A DNA stretch of 64,000 bases, taken from the NCBI GenBank assembly GCA_030054175.1, contig JASGCM010000005.1, positions 99,238 through 163,237 on the forward strand, given 5' to 3'. A program made the translations under genes and the position numbers. The notes beneath the pieces were generated by a model, which ran no database searches, was not told the origin of the DNA, and saw only the letters and a list, made by a program, of their open reading frames with translations. Below are positions 27,422 through 36,886 of this stretch, in pieces. The DNA comes from Alphaproteobacteria bacterium (GTDB taxonomy: Bacteria > Pseudomonadota > Gammaproteobacteria > Burkholderiales > Burkholderiaceae_C). The first letter of the stretch is position 1. The number at the start of each line of letters is the position of its first letter.

Positions 27422-28375
27422 ATGAACGCGCCACGCACCCGGGTGCAGCGGCGCCCTGTGCATGGGGTGTTGCTGCTCGATAAACCGCTGGGCTTGTCCA
27501 GTAACCAGGCTTTGCAAAAGGCCAAGTGGTTGCTGCGCGCCGACAAAGCCGGCCACACGGGCACTCTCGATCCCTTGGCCAGCGGCGTCTTGCCTTTGTG
27601 CTTTGGCGCGGCGACCAAATTCAGCCAATCCCATCTTGATGCGGACAAGGCCTATGAGACCACGGTGGCTTTGGGCGTGCGCACTGCCACTGGAGATGCC
27701 GAAGGCGAGGTGATCGAGACCCGTGCCGTGTCATGCACGCTGGGGCAGGTGGTGCAAGTGCTCGATGAGTTCACAGGCGACATCGACCAGGTGCCGCCCA
27801 TGCACAGTGCGCTGAAAAAAGACGGCAAGGCCTTGTACGAATACGCCCGTCAGGGACAGACGATCGAGCGTGCTGCGCGCCGGGTGCGCATTCATGATTT
27901 GGATCTGCTTTCGGCGCAATTCGATGGCGATCAACCGCACTTGGACTTGCGCGTTCGCTGCTCGAAAGGCACTTACATCCGCGCCCTGGGCGAAGACATA
28001 GCCCAGCGCCTGGGTTGTGGCGGGCATTTGACGCAGTTGCGGCGCATCGCCACTGGCCCCTTTGAGTTGAGCGCCAGCATCAGTCTGGATGCGTTCACCG
28101 ATCTGGATGAGTCGGCCCGCATGGCAGCCTTGTTGCCGGTGGAAGTGTTGTTCAACGACACGCCCGAAATCACCCTGGACGAGGCCGATGCAGGTCGGTT
28201 TTTGAGTGGATTGCGTCGCCGAGGTCCATGGCCCGATCAGGGCTTGGTGCGTGTCTACGGAGCGCAGCCCCGCGCCTTGTTGGGCAGTGGCCATGTGCGC
28301 GCGGGCGAGTTGATTCCGACCCGCCTTCTGAGCCCTTTGGAAATTGAACAGGTTTTAAAGCAAAGAGCCGCCTGA
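27422..28375 (+). CDS. truB: tRNA pseudouridine(55) synthase TruB
   Basis: 317 residues. The catalytic Asp lies in GHTGTLDPLASGVLPLCFG (about 40-58), with the second motif near SALKKDGKALYEYARQG. It makes pseudouridine 55 in the T loop of tRNAs. It starts 6 bases after rbfA, in the same operon. Confidence 0.96.
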   Translation: MNAPRTRVQRRPVHGVLLLDKPLGLSSNQALQKAKWLLRADKAGHTGTLDPLASGVLPLCFGAATKFSQSHLDADKAYETTVALGVRTATGDAEGEVIETRAVSCTLGQVVQVLDEFTGDIDQVPPMHSALKKDGKALYEYARQGQTIERAARRVRIHDLDLLSAQFDGDQPHLDLRVRCSKGTYIRALGEDIAQRLGCGGHLTQLRRIATGPFELSASISLDAFTDLDESARMAALLPVEVLFNDTPEITLDEADAGRFLSGLRRRGPWPDQGLVRVYGAQPRALLGSGHVRAGELIPTRLLSPLEIEQVLKQRAA

Positions 28376-28397
28376 GTGCGGCATGAATGGAAAGAGA

Positions 28398-30224
28398 ATG
28401 AGTAAACAAATTCGTAACATCGCGATCATCGCCCACGTTGACCATGGCAAGACCACCATGGTGGACCAATTGCTGCGCCAGTCGGGCACATTTGCTGCCC
28501 ATGAAAAGGTGCAAGACACCGTGATGGACAACAACGACATCGAGCGCGAGCGTGGCATCACGATTCTGGCCAAAAACTGTGCGGTCAGATGGAAGGGCAC
28601 GCACATCAACATCGTCGACACCCCGGGCCACGCCGACTTTGGCGGTGAGGTCGAGCGTGCATTGTCCATGGTCGACGGCGTGCTGCTGTTGATCGACGCC
28701 CAAGAGGGACCCATGCCACAAACCCGTTTCGTGACCAAAAAAGCATTGGCCTTGGGTCTGAAGCCGATTTTGGTGGTGAATAAGGTGGACAAGCCCGGCG
28801 CCAATTGTGACAAGGTGATCAACGCCGCTTTCGATCTCTTTGACAAGCTCGGTGCGAACGACGAGCAACTCGATTTTCCCGTGGTGTATGCCTCGGGCAT
28901 CAACGGCTGGTCTTCGCACGAGGAAGGCACTGCCGGCGAGCAGTGGGGACCCGATATGTCGGCCCTGTTTGAAACCATTTTGGAACATGTGCCGGTGCAC
29001 GAGGGGGACCCCGAAGCGCCCTTGCAATTGCAGATCTCGGCGCTGGACTACTCGACCTTTGTGGGCCGCATTGGGGTCGGCCGCATCAATGCGGGCACTT
29101 TGCGCGCGGGCATGGACGTGCTGGTGATGGAGGGGGCCGATGGGCCTTCATACAAAGGCCGCGTCAATCAGGTTCACCAATTCGAAGGCCTGGATCGGGT
29201 ACAGATGGAGGCTGCCGGCCCCGGGGACATTGTCCTGATCAACGGCATTGCCGACTTGGGCATTGGCGTCACCGTCACCGATCCGATCAATCCGCAACCC
29301 CTGCCCATGCTCAAGATTGATGAGCCCACCTTGACCATGAATTTTTGCGTCAACACCTCTCCCTTGGCCGGTCGCGAAGGCAAATTCGTGACCAGCCGCC
29401 AGATTTGGGATCGGCTGCAAAAGGAGTTGCAATCGAACGTGGCCCTGCGGGTGCGCGAGACCGACGAAGATGGCATTTTCGAAGTGTCGGGCCGTGGCGA
29501 ATTGCACCTGACTATTTTGTTGGAGAACATGCGCCGAGAGGGCTATGAGCTGGCGGTCTCCAAGCCTCGCGTGGTGCTCAAGGACATCAACGCAGAGCGC
29601 TGCGAACCCATCGAGATGGTGACCTGCGACATCGAAGAAACCCACCAGGGTGGCGTGATGCAAGCATTGGGTGAGCGCAAGGGCGAGCTGGTGAACATGG
29701 AACCCGATGGCCGAGGTCGCGTGCGCCTGGAATACCGCATTCCGGCGCGTGGCCTGATTGGATTTTCCAACGAATTCCTGAACCTGACCCGTGGCAGTGG
29801 CTTGATCTCCAATATCTTTGACAGTTACGAGCCACACAAGGGCGATATCGGTGGGCGCAAGAACGGCGTGTTGATCTCGATGGACGACGGTGAAATCTTC
29901 ACCTACGCGCTGGGTAAGCTCGACGACCGGGGTCGCATGTTCGTCAAGGCCGGTGACCCGGTCTACGAAGGCATGATTGTGGGCATCCACAACCGTGACA
30001 ACGATTTGGTGGTCAACGCCACCCGCACCAAGCAGCTGACCAATTTCCGCGTCAGTGGCAAGGAAGATGCGATCAAAGTCACGCCGCCCATCGACCTCTC
30101 GCTGGAGTACGGTGTCGAATTCATTGAAGACGACGAGTTGATTGAAATCACCCCGAAGAGCATTCGTTTGCGCAAGCGCCACCTGAAAGAGCACGAGCGC
30201 AAGCGTGCCAGCCGCGAAGGCTAA
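28398..30224 (+). CDS. typA: Ribosome-associated GTPase TypA/BipA
   Basis: 608 residues from the ATG at 28398, chosen because GGAAAGAGA lies directly upstream; an ATG five codons earlier is possible. EF-G-like: AHVDHGKTTMVDQLL, RERGITI, DTPGHADFGG, NKVDKPGA. It supports 50S assembly and growth under stress. Its last 4 bases overlap the convergent rnfH stop. Confidence 0.96.
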   Translation: MSKQIRNIAIIAHVDHGKTTMVDQLLRQSGTFAAHEKVQDTVMDNNDIERERGITILAKNCAVRWKGTHINIVDTPGHADFGGEVERALSMVDGVLLLIDAQEGPMPQTRFVTKKALALGLKPILVVNKVDKPGANCDKVINAAFDLFDKLGANDEQLDFPVVYASGINGWSSHEEGTAGEQWGPDMSALFETILEHVPVHEGDPEAPLQLQISALDYSTFVGRIGVGRINAGTLRAGMDVLVMEGADGPSYKGRVNQVHQFEGLDRVQMEAAGPGDIVLINGIADLGIGVTVTDPINPQPLPMLKIDEPTLTMNFCVNTSPLAGREGKFVTSRQIWDRLQKELQSNVALRVRETDEDGIFEVSGRGELHLTILLENMRREGYELAVSKPRVVLKDINAERCEPIEMVTCDIEETHQGGVMQALGERKGELVNMEPDGRGRVRLEYRIPARGLIGFSNEFLNLTRGSGLISNIFDSYEPHKGDIGGRKNGVLISMDDGEIFTYALGKLDDRGRMFVKAGDPVYEGMIVGIHNRDNDLVVNATRTKQLTNFRVSGKEDAIKVTPPIDLSLEYGVEFIEDDELIEITPKSIRLRKRHLKEHERKRASREG

Positions 30225-30535
30225 GGCCTTTTTCGTCGGGCGAACAGGCCGGCGGTGCGTTGACCTTGTTTTTGGAAGCGTTCGCGGCGAGCGACCTTGG
30301 GATCGACCCGCAATCCTCGGGTGAGTTCAATGCGGTCACCCTCGCGCAAGATTTGATCGAGCGGGGCTGTTCGGCCCCAGACCGAGGTGTGCAAGTTGGC
30401 TGCGATGTCCAGACTGCAGGCGTATTGCCAGGCCACGGCCTGCAGAGCTTGTGCTACGGTGGCGCCAGCTGGCAGGTCGATGGGCCACTCTTGGGTGTGG
30501 CGGGCTTGGGCACTGAGGGCCAACGTGACGCGCAT
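30221..30535 (-). CDS. rnfH: RnfH family ubiquitin-like protein
   Basis: 104 residues of beta-grasp type: WPIDLPAGATVAQALQA, RTAPLDQILREGDRIELTR, then LRVDPKVARRERF, the typical ending of RnfH (formerly UPF0125). Function poorly known. It directly follows ratA (stop-start overlap at 30535), and ratA-rnfH divergent to smpB is a widespread arrangement. Confidence 0.88.
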   Translation of the reverse strand: MRVTLALSAQARHTQEWPIDLPAGATVAQALQAVAWQYACSLDIAANLHTSVWGRTAPLDQILREGDRIELTRGLRVDPKVARRERFQKQGQRTAGLFARRKRP

Positions 30536-30969
30536 CAGTGGTAGACCTGTTCGGCGCGTTTGACGAAGGCATCGACCAAGGTGGAAGCGATGCGGTCAAA
30601 GACCGGACCCACCAAGGCGCCGAACATGCTTTCAAAGCTGTAGTTCAACGTGAGTTTGACCTTGCAGGCGCGTTGGCTTTCGCCTAAAGGAATGAAGTCC
30701 CAGGTGCCCTCGAGGTGTTTGAAAGGGCCGTCGACCAGGGTCAGTTTGACCTGTCGCCCTGGAGCATGGGTGTTGCGGGTGGTGAAGCTTTTGTGAAAGC
30801 CGCTGAAGGCCATGCCGATTTCTGCGACCATGCCATCGGGGAGTTCCTCGCGCACGGCGCTGCGATCGCACCAGGGGAGGAACTGTGGATAGCTCGGCAC
30901 GTCAGTCACCAGACGGAACATTTCTTCGGCGCTGAACCAGATCAAAACAGACTTGTGGACGGTTTTCAT
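30535..30969 (-). CDS. ratA: RatA / Coq10-like START-domain protein
   Basis: 144 residues from MKTVHKSVLIWFSAEEMFRLV at 30969. Polyketide cyclase/START fold with FLPWCDRSAV and a C-terminal VFDRIASTLVDAFVKRAEQVY helix. The family includes yeast Coq10 (ubiquinone binding) and E. coli RatA, once described as a ribosome association toxin; a role in ubiquinone handling is the more general view. It forms an operon with rnfH and is divergent from smpB. Confidence 0.88.
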   Translation of the reverse strand: MKTVHKSVLIWFSAEEMFRLVTDVPSYPQFLPWCDRSAVREELPDGMVAEIGMAFSGFHKSFTTRNTHAPGRQVKLTLVDGPFKHLEGTWDFIPLGESQRACKVKLTLNYSFESMFGALVGPVFDRIASTLVDAFVKRAEQVYH

Positions 30970-31040
30970 AGAATGCAGGGTCAGGCTGGCAGACCCTGGC
31001 CCCAATTTTAACGAGGACTGCCTCCTTTTTTCGAGAATCC

Positions 31041-31517
31041 ATGGTGACCCAATCCAAAACTTCGACAGCCCGCATCGCCGACAACAAAAAGGCGGCGTTC
31101 AACTACTTCTTCGAGGAAAAGTACGAGGCGGGGATGGTGCTGCAGGGCTGGGAGGTCAAGGCCATCCGCGAAGGCAAAGTGCAACTCACTGACGGCTATG
31201 TGGTGATTCGCGACGGCGAGTTGTACCTGATAGGCTGTCAGATCAACCCGTTGAAGACGGCCTCCACCCACGTCAACCCCGATTCGGTGCGCACCCGCAA
31301 GCTGTTGATGCACAAGGATGAAATTCGCCGCCTGATCGGCAAGGTCGAGCAAAAGGGTTACACCCTGGTGCCCCTGAACCTGCATTGGAAGACCGGTCGG
31401 GTGAAATGCGAGATCGCCTTGGCCCGAGGCAAGGCCGAGCACGACAAGCGAGACACCATCAAAGATCGCGAAGGCAAGCGGGAAGTCGAGCGGGCGCTGA
31501 AGTCACGCCACCGCTGA
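31041..31517 (+). CDS. smpB: SsrA-binding protein SmpB
   Basis: 158 residues; [20 protein letters not shown] and [20 protein letters not shown] are hallmark segments, and the tail is Lys/Arg/Glu-rich ([20 protein letters not shown]). It brings tmRNA to stalled ribosomes. The tmRNA gene itself was not seen in the window. Confidence 0.97.
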   Translation: MVTQSKTSTARIADNKKAAFNYFFEEKYEAGMVLQGWEVKAIREGKVQLTDGYVVIRDGELYLIGCQINPLKTASTHVNPDSVRTRKLLMHKDEIRRLIGKVEQKGYTLVPLNLHWKTGRVKCEIALARGKAEHDKRDTIKDREGKREVERALKSRHR

Positions 31518-31538
31518 ATTCAGGCGCTGTTGACTGAC

Positions 31539-32420
31539 TCACGGCTTTTTTGCCGCCAGCCCAACCATTCCATTGCCACTCAAGGCCAAAAGGACCAAGG
31601 CGCCACCCACCAGCACGCGCTGGCCGGGTTCTTCGCCCGCGCCCCACCAGGCCAGGGCGATGCCAAAAATGACTTCGAGCAAGGCCAGCAGCGATACCTC
31701 GGCGGCATGCAGCACCCGAGCGCACCAGACCGCCATGACGCAGGGCAGGGCGAGTTGAAACACCCCCAGCAAGGCCAGCCAAGCGATGTCGCCGCCTGAA
31801 CCCTGCAAGGGCCAAGCCAGGGGCAAAGTCAGCAGGCACGAGATGAAGGCCCCGATCATGACCGCCGGTGCCAAGTCCAATTTCATGCCCTGTTGTCGGG
31901 CGCGTTGTACCACGGTCCAGTTGATCGAGGTCGCCACCGGCACACCCAGTGCGACCGACATGCCTGCCAGCACGCCCGGGCCACCCAGTTGATCCGAGAA
32001 CATCCAAGCGATGCCCAAGCCCGCCAGCCCAATGGCGACCCAGGTGCGCGTGGGCACAGGTTGTCCGGTGACGACACGCGCCACCAAGGCCGTGAACAGG
32101 GGACTCAAGGCCAGCGTGATCAGTACATTGGCCACGCTGGTCAAGGTCAGCGCGATCATGAAGGCGGTGAACATGACCGACCAGCACACGCCAGAGAGCC
32201 ACAGGCTGACACCGGCGTGGCGCAAAGACACCCAAAACCCCTGCCCATGCAGCAGCGGCAACACCAGAACCAGAGTGCCCAGGGTGAACAGGCTGCGCCA
32301 GAAGGTGATTTCGAACGAGGCGGCCGAATCGAGTTGCCGGGTGACAACACCGGCGGTGGCCCACAAAGCGGCGTTGACCACCATCAAAGCGACCGCCCGA
32401 GGGTGATTCAGGGCGAACAT
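31539..32420 (-). CDS. EamA/DMT-superfamily transporter
   Basis: 293 residues from the ATG at 32420 ([20 protein letters not shown]). Ten predicted helices in two EamA halves, e.g. [18 protein letters not shown] and [15 protein letters not shown]. Such exporters move amino acids or metabolites; the substrate is unknown. Divergent from guaB, convergent with smpB. Confidence 0.85.
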   Translation of the reverse strand: MFALNHPRAVALMVVNAALWATAGVVTRQLDSAASFEITFWRSLFTLGTLVLVLPLLHGQGFWVSLRHAGVSLWLSGVCWSVMFTAFMIALTLTSVANVLITLALSPLFTALVARVVTGQPVPTRTWVAIGLAGLGIAWMFSDQLGGPGVLAGMSVALGVPVATSINWTVVQRARQQGMKLDLAPAVMIGAFISCLLTLPLAWPLQGSGGDIAWLALLGVFQLALPCVMAVWCARVLHAAEVSLLALLEVIFGIALAWWGAGEEPGQRVLVGGALVLLALSGNGMVGLAAKKP

Positions 32421-32434
32421 GAGGTCGAGTTTAG

Positions 32435-32446
32435 CCTGTATACAGG
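32435..32446. promoter_or_regulatory. 12-base palindrome between the DMT transporter gene and guaB
   Basis: CCTGTATACAGG, perfect two-fold symmetry, in the 70-base divergent region and about 20 bases before a TACAAT -10-like box (32465-32470) for guaB. A possible operator for either gene. It resembles a compressed LexA-type CTGT...ACAG but lacks the spacer, so I do not assign a regulator. Confidence 0.35.
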
Positions 32447-32490
32447 TGGCTTGGGGTGCGTGCGTACAATGCTGGTTTTGGAGCTTTCCC

Positions 32491-33960
32491 ATGCAACTTC
32501 TCGGCAAAGCGCTCACCTTCGACGATGTGTTGTTGGTGCCCGCCTTCTCCCAGGTCTTGCCCAAAGACACCTCTTTGGCGACCCGCTTCTCTCGCCACAT
32601 CGAACTCAATCTGCCCATGGTCTCCGCCGCCATGGACACCGTCACCGAGGCGCGACTGGCCATCGCCATCGCCCAAGAGGGTGGCATAGGCATCATCCAT
32701 AAAAATCTGTCGGCGCAAGAACAAGCGGCCCAGGTCGCCAAGGTCAAGCGTTACGAAAGCGGCGTATTGCGTGATCCTGTGGTCCTCACGCCCCAGCACA
32801 CGGTGCGTCAGGTCATGGCCTTGTCAGAGCAATTGGGTATTTCGGGCTTTCCCGTGCTCGATGGCGGCAAGGTGGTGGGCATCGTCACGGGTCGCGATTT
32901 GCGATTCGAGACCCGCTACGACATCAAGGTTCAGGAGATCATGACCCCGCGCGAGCGTCTGATCACCGTGCCCGAGGGCACCACCCCCGAGCAGGCCAAG
33001 GCATTGCTGAACAAACACAAACTCGAGCGCTTGCTGGTCATCAACGACGCCTTTGAGTTGCGTGGCTTGATCACGGTGAAAGACATCACCAAGCAAACCT
33101 CCTTTCCATTGGCTGCTCGCGACGCCTCGGGCCGTTTGCGAGTGGGCGCCGCAGTGGGAGTGGGCGAGGGCACCCAAGAGCGGGTTGAGGCGCTGGTCAT
33201 GGCCGGTGTCGATGCCATCGTGGTCGATACTGCCCATGGTCACTCCAAAGGCGTGATCGAGCGCGTTCGCTGGGTCAAACAAAACTACCCCCAGATCGAC
33301 GTGGTGGGTGGCAACATCGCCACCGGCGCTGCGGCCCTGGCTTTGGCCGAGGCCGGAGCCGACGCAGTCAAGGTGGGCATCGGTCCAGGCTCGATTTGTA
33401 CCACCCGCATCGTCGCGGGTGTGGGCGTGCCCCAGATCACCGCCATCGACAACGTGGCCACTGCTTTGCGTGGCAGTGGCATCCCCTTGATCGCCGACGG
33501 CGGGGTGCGCTATAGCGGAGACATTGCCAAAGCGATCGCGGCCGGTGCCTCGACCGTGATGATGGGGGGCATGTTTGCCGGGACCGAAGAAGCCCCCGGT
33601 GAGGTCATTTTGTATCAGGGCCGCAGTTACAAGAGCTATCGGGGCATGGGCTCGATCGAAGCCATGCAGCAAGGCAGTGCAGACCGCTATTTCCAGGAAT
33701 CGAGCACGGGCAACCCCAATGCCGACAAACTCGTGCCCGAGGGCATCGAGGGTCGCGTGCCTTATAAGGGCTCGATGGTCAGCATCGTCTACCAAATGGC
33801 CGGTGGTGTCCGCGCCAGCATGGGCTATTGTGGTTGCGCCAGCATCGATGAGATGAAAAACAAGGCCGAATTCGTGGAAATCACCGCCGCAGGCATCCGC
33901 GAGAGCCACGTCCATGACGTGCAGATCACCAAAGAAGCGCCGAATTACCGAGCCGACTGA
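32491..33960 (+). CDS. guaB: IMP dehydrogenase
   Basis: 489 residues from [20 protein letters not shown]. It has a TIM barrel with two CBS domains inserted (about 95-205), the catalytic Cys near 303 in [15 protein letters not shown], and the flap ending [10 protein letters not shown]. It converts IMP to XMP, the committed GTP-synthesis step; guaA follows 70 bases on. The codons upstream of 32491 that stay open are not conserved with the family start. Confidence 0.97.
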   Translation: MQLLGKALTFDDVLLVPAFSQVLPKDTSLATRFSRHIELNLPMVSAAMDTVTEARLAIAIAQEGGIGIIHKNLSAQEQAAQVAKVKRYESGVLRDPVVLTPQHTVRQVMALSEQLGISGFPVLDGGKVVGIVTGRDLRFETRYDIKVQEIMTPRERLITVPEGTTPEQAKALLNKHKLERLLVINDAFELRGLITVKDITKQTSFPLAARDASGRLRVGAAVGVGEGTQERVEALVMAGVDAIVVDTAHGHSKGVIERVRWVKQNYPQIDVVGGNIATGAAALALAEAGADAVKVGIGPGSICTTRIVAGVGVPQITAIDNVATALRGSGIPLIADGGVRYSGDIAKAIAAGASTVMMGGMFAGTEEAPGEVILYQGRSYKSYRGMGSIEAMQQGSADRYFQESSTGNPNADKLVPEGIEGRVPYKGSMVSIVYQMAGGVRASMGYCGCASIDEMKNKAEFVEITAAGIRESHVHDVQITKEAPNYRAD

Positions 33961-34030
33961 GTCAGCCCCCTTGGATCGGGGCGTGGCGGGCTCGGGCTGG
34001 CTTAAAATCGCCTTTTAAGCTGACCTCGCC

Positions 34031-35650
34031 ATGCAACACGACAAGATCCTCATCCTCGACTTTGGCTCGCAAGTCACCCAGTTGATCGCGCGCCGCGTGC
34101 GCGAAGCACATGTCTACTGCGAGGTCCACCCCTGCGACGTCTCCGATGAGTGGGTGCGTCAATACGCCGGTGACGGCCATTTGCGCGGGGTGATTTTGTC
34201 GGGATCGCACGCCAGCGTCTATGAAGACAGCACCGATCGCGCCCCGCAAGCGGTTTTCGAGTTGGGTTTGCCTGTGCTGGGCATTTGCTACGGCATGCAA
34301 ACCATGGCCCAGCAGCTGGGCGGGAAGGTGGAAAACGGCCAGACCCGCGAATTCGGCTACGCCGAGGTGCGCGCCCATGGACACACGCCGCTGTTGAAAG
34401 ACATCGCCGACTTCCACACCCCAGAAGGTCATGGCATGCTGAAAGTCTGGATGAGCCACGGTGACAAGGTCACCGAGATGCCCCCAGGCTTCAAGCTCAT
34501 GGCCAGCACACCCAGTTGCCCGATTGCCGGTATGGCCGATGTCCAACGCCACTACTACGCCGTGCAGTTCCACCCCGAGGTGACCCATACCGTCCAGGGC
34601 AAGGCCATGCTCGAGCGTTTCGTGCTCGACATCTGTCAAGCCAGCCCCGACTGGATCATGCGCGACCACATCACCGAGGCGGTTGAGCTTATCCGCCGCC
34701 AAGTGGGCGATGAGGAAGTCATTCTGGGCTTGTCGGGCGGTGTCGATTCGTCGGTGGCCGCTGCCCTGATTCATCGCGCCATTGGTGACAAGCTGACCTG
34801 CGTTTTCGTCGATCACGGCCTGTTGCGCCTGAACGAGGGCGATATGGTCATGGACATGTTCGCAGGCAAACTGCACGCCCGTGTGATACGGGTGGATGCC
34901 AGTGATTTGTTTTTGGGCAAACTGGCGGGCGAGAGTGACCCCGAGAAAAAGCGCAAGATCATCGGCGGCCTGTTCGTTGATGTCTTCAAGGCCGAGGCGG
35001 CCAAACACAAAGCCGGTGGCGGCGGACACCGTGGCGCCACCTTCCTGGCCCAGGGCACGATTTACCCCGACGTGATCGAGAGCGGTGGTGCCAAAAGCAA
35101 AAAAGCCGTCACCATCAAGAGCCACCACAACGTGGGCGGCTTGCCCGAACAATTGGGATTGAAGTTGCTCGAGCCCTTGCGCGACCTCTTCAAGGACGAG
35201 GTGCGCGAGTTGGGCGTGGCGCTGGGCTTGCCCCGTGAGATGGTCTATCGCCACCCTTTCCCCGGTCCTGGTCTGGGCGTGCGCATTTTGGGTGAAGTGA
35301 AAAAAGAATACGCCGATTTGCTGAGCCGTGCCGATGCGATCTTCATTGAAGAACTCCAGTCGACCATCGAGCCCCACTCCGGCAAGACCTGGTACGACCT
35401 GACCAGCCAGGCCTTCACCGTGTTTCTGCCGGTCAAGAGCGTGGGTGTCATGGGCGATGGCCGCACCTACGACTATGTCGTGGCCTTGCGTGCCGTACAA
35501 ACCAGTGACTTCATGACCGCCGACTGGGCCGAGCTGCCCTATGCCTTGCTGAAGAAAGTCAGCAGCCGCATCATCAACGAAGTGCGCGGCATCAACCGCG
35601 TCACCTACGATGTGTCCAGCAAACCACCCGCCACGATCGAGTGGGAGTGA
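34031..35650 (+). CDS. guaA: GMP synthase (glutamine-hydrolysing)
   Basis: 539 residues: a class I glutamine amidotransferase domain (nucleophile near C86 in [20 protein letters not shown]), an ATP pyrophosphatase domain with [13 protein letters not shown], and the dimerisation domain ending [18 protein letters not shown]. It makes GMP from XMP. The 3' end of guaA is a known integration site for genomic islands, and an integrase stub follows here. Confidence 0.97.
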   Translation: MQHDKILILDFGSQVTQLIARRVREAHVYCEVHPCDVSDEWVRQYAGDGHLRGVILSGSHASVYEDSTDRAPQAVFELGLPVLGICYGMQTMAQQLGGKVENGQTREFGYAEVRAHGHTPLLKDIADFHTPEGHGMLKVWMSHGDKVTEMPPGFKLMASTPSCPIAGMADVQRHYYAVQFHPEVTHTVQGKAMLERFVLDICQASPDWIMRDHITEAVELIRRQVGDEEVILGLSGGVDSSVAAALIHRAIGDKLTCVFVDHGLLRLNEGDMVMDMFAGKLHARVIRVDASDLFLGKLAGESDPEKKRKIIGGLFVDVFKAEAAKHKAGGGGHRGATFLAQGTIYPDVIESGGAKSKKAVTIKSHHNVGGLPEQLGLKLLEPLRDLFKDEVRELGVALGLPREMVYRHPFPGPGLGVRILGEVKKEYADLLSRADAIFIEELQSTIEPHSGKTWYDLTSQAFTVFLPVKSVGVMGDGRTYDYVVALRAVQTSDFMTADWAELPYALLKKVSSRIINEVRGINRVTYDVSSKPPATIEWE

Positions 35651-35660
35651 CTTTTTGAGC

Positions 35661-35807
35661 GTAAGTTGTTGATTTATATAGATTTTCAACTTACACAAAA
35701 GTTTCACGCGACACGCTAAGTCGTTGCTTTTAAACGCTTTTGGGTTTACAGTTGCACAAAGAGTTGCACAGCGTTGCGGCGACTCAAAACTGTAGTTACC
35801 CAAAAGC
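35661..35807. other. attP-like repeat region downstream of guaA
   Basis: Three nested signals: an inverted repeat GTAAGTTG (35661-35668) / CAACTTAC (35687-35694); a larger imperfect inverted repeat with arms GCTTTTGGGT (35736-35745) and ACCCAAAAGC (35798-35807), extended by TACAGTT/AACTGTA; and inside it two direct copies of AGTTGCACA (35750-35758, 35762-35770). This is the sort of core and arm layout tyrosine integrases bind, and the integrase stub starts 4 bases later. Confidence 0.5.
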
Positions 35808-35810
35808 CCG

Positions 35811-35954
35811 ATGGCACTCAAAAAACAAGAATTTGACGAAGACGAAGTTCCAATATATGAAGATGCGTTAGTCTACAAACGTGGTGAATATTGGCAGATG
35901 CGTATGTGGCTTGGCTCACATACATCACAAAGAAACTGGACGGTAAAGATATGA
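35811..35954 (+). pseudogene. Tyrosine integrase N-terminal stub
   Basis: 47 codons: MALKKQEFDEDEVPIYEDAL then VYKRGEYWQMRMWL, then SHTSQRNWTVKI and TGA. The start resembles integrases of Burkholderiales elements, which open with a short acidic segment and a YKRGxYWQFRMWLP strand. The SAM-like and catalytic domains (R-H-R-Y) are gone. Lower GC than the flanking genes. I am fairly sure of the integrase origin, less sure of the subfamily. Confidence 0.6.
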
Positions 35955-36344
35955 AAAATCTTTACCTGCCGTAGTTAAGCATTCCTGTCCCAGTGACGAT
36001 TGCGGTTGATGGTTAAAAAGCACAGCAATGTGCTTAATGGCGTAGCTATGTCTAAAACAAACATCAAACAAGCAATCAAACACACAAACAATGAAACTTA
36101 ACTAAAGTACTAGAGTAAACACTCAAGCAATGAGCAGTACACAACATATTTGAATAGCTACAAAGCAAATCAAAAGCAGTACGGCAGAACTGACACGCTA
36201 ATACAAGCTACAAACGCTTAAAAGCACTGAGCGAAGCATTGGGTAGCTGACACAGTGAAAAACAGCGTGTAGAGCTTGTACAGCGTAAGCAGGTTTAGTC
36301 GCATAAATCCCACAATATTTTCAATAAATAAAGAATCAAAGCTT
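35955..36344. other. Gene-free AT-rich remnant
   Basis: 390 bases, clearly AT-richer than the surroundings, rich in CAAAC/AAACA stretches (about 36055-36110). All six frames are broken by stops. One short frame near 36150-36205 (NSYKANQKQYGRTDTLIQAT) could be decayed coding DNA, but I recognise nothing. Best read as the eroded body of an integrated element. Confidence 0.5.
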
Positions 36345-36737
36345 TTATGTATTAGCTTTGGTTATTTCGTTCAAGAAGGTCAAAGTGTCCGGTGAATAGG
36401 GGCCCGAGATGACTTCAATGGGGAAACCCAGTGCCTGTCTGGCTTTTGCCAAGAATTCATCGCGATTGCGGGCTTCTCTCAGGGTCTGAGTGGCGACTGC
36501 TCGAACTTGCCGGGGTTTGAAATCAGCCAGACGCTCTCCGAATCGGGCCAGACAGTCCAGGCCCGCCTGCATGGCCTGAGGAGTCAGGTGGCGCTCGGCG
36601 TCAAGTCCACCGCCTTGTCTGACGGTTTCTTTCAGATACTCAACACGGCTGAATTGGCCTTGAGATTCACGGCCAATTTCAAGCCTGAAGCTGTTGGACC
36701 CCAAATCGATTGCAGCCAAAAGGCGAAAACTGGACAT
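36345..36737 (-). pseudogene. ppx: Exopolyphosphatase (Ppx/GppA), first quarter only
   Basis: From the ATG at 36737: MSSFRLLAAIDLGSNSFRLE (the ASKHA phosphate-binding start), then LKETVRQGGGLDAERHLTP and VRAVATQTLREARNRDEFL up to FPIEVISG. At that point intact Ppx continues with REEARLIYLGV; here it changes to PYSPDTLTFLNEITKANT and stops, 130 residues in place of about 490. The foreign tail begins at the AT-rich scar, so a deletion or insertion removed the 3' three quarters. Divergent to pstS, consistent with polyphosphate genes sitting near pst-pho in relatives. Should be inactive. Confidence 0.8.
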
Positions 36738-36805
36738 AGACCGCCATAGTATGAAGTTGGTGTGGCAATTTCGTGACAATACAGGGTCAGGTGACCGCCA
36801 AATTT

Positions 36806-36839
36806 CTGTCACGATTTTGTCACATTGGGCGGGTAGATT
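36806..36839 (+). promoter_or_regulatory. Pho box and -10 element of the pst operon
   Basis: CTGTCACGATTTTGTCAC (36806-36823) matches the PhoB consensus of two CTGTCA-type repeats 11 bases apart. A TAGATT -10-like hexamer (36834-36839) lies 10 bases downstream, the spacing seen at PhoB-activated promoters where the Pho box replaces the -35. Confidence 0.8.
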
Positions 36840-36886
36840 ACATCAGGACAGTGAATGAACTGTTGTCATCATCTCAAAGGAATCGC

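Noticed and set aside
34000..34020. GCTTAAAA / TTTTAAGC inverted repeat before guaA, considered as an operator or riboswitch
   Set aside because: Short AT-only stem overlapping a possible -10 region; no known purine riboswitch features.
33962..35821. 619-codon open frame antisense to guaA
   Set aside because: It mirrors the GC-rich codon use of guaA, has no recognisable domains and is rich in His/Gln/Gly, as expected of an antisense shadow.
36055..36110. CAAAC-rich stretch considered as a CRISPR or tandem repeat array
   Set aside because: The repeats are irregular in length and spacing, with no spacer structure.
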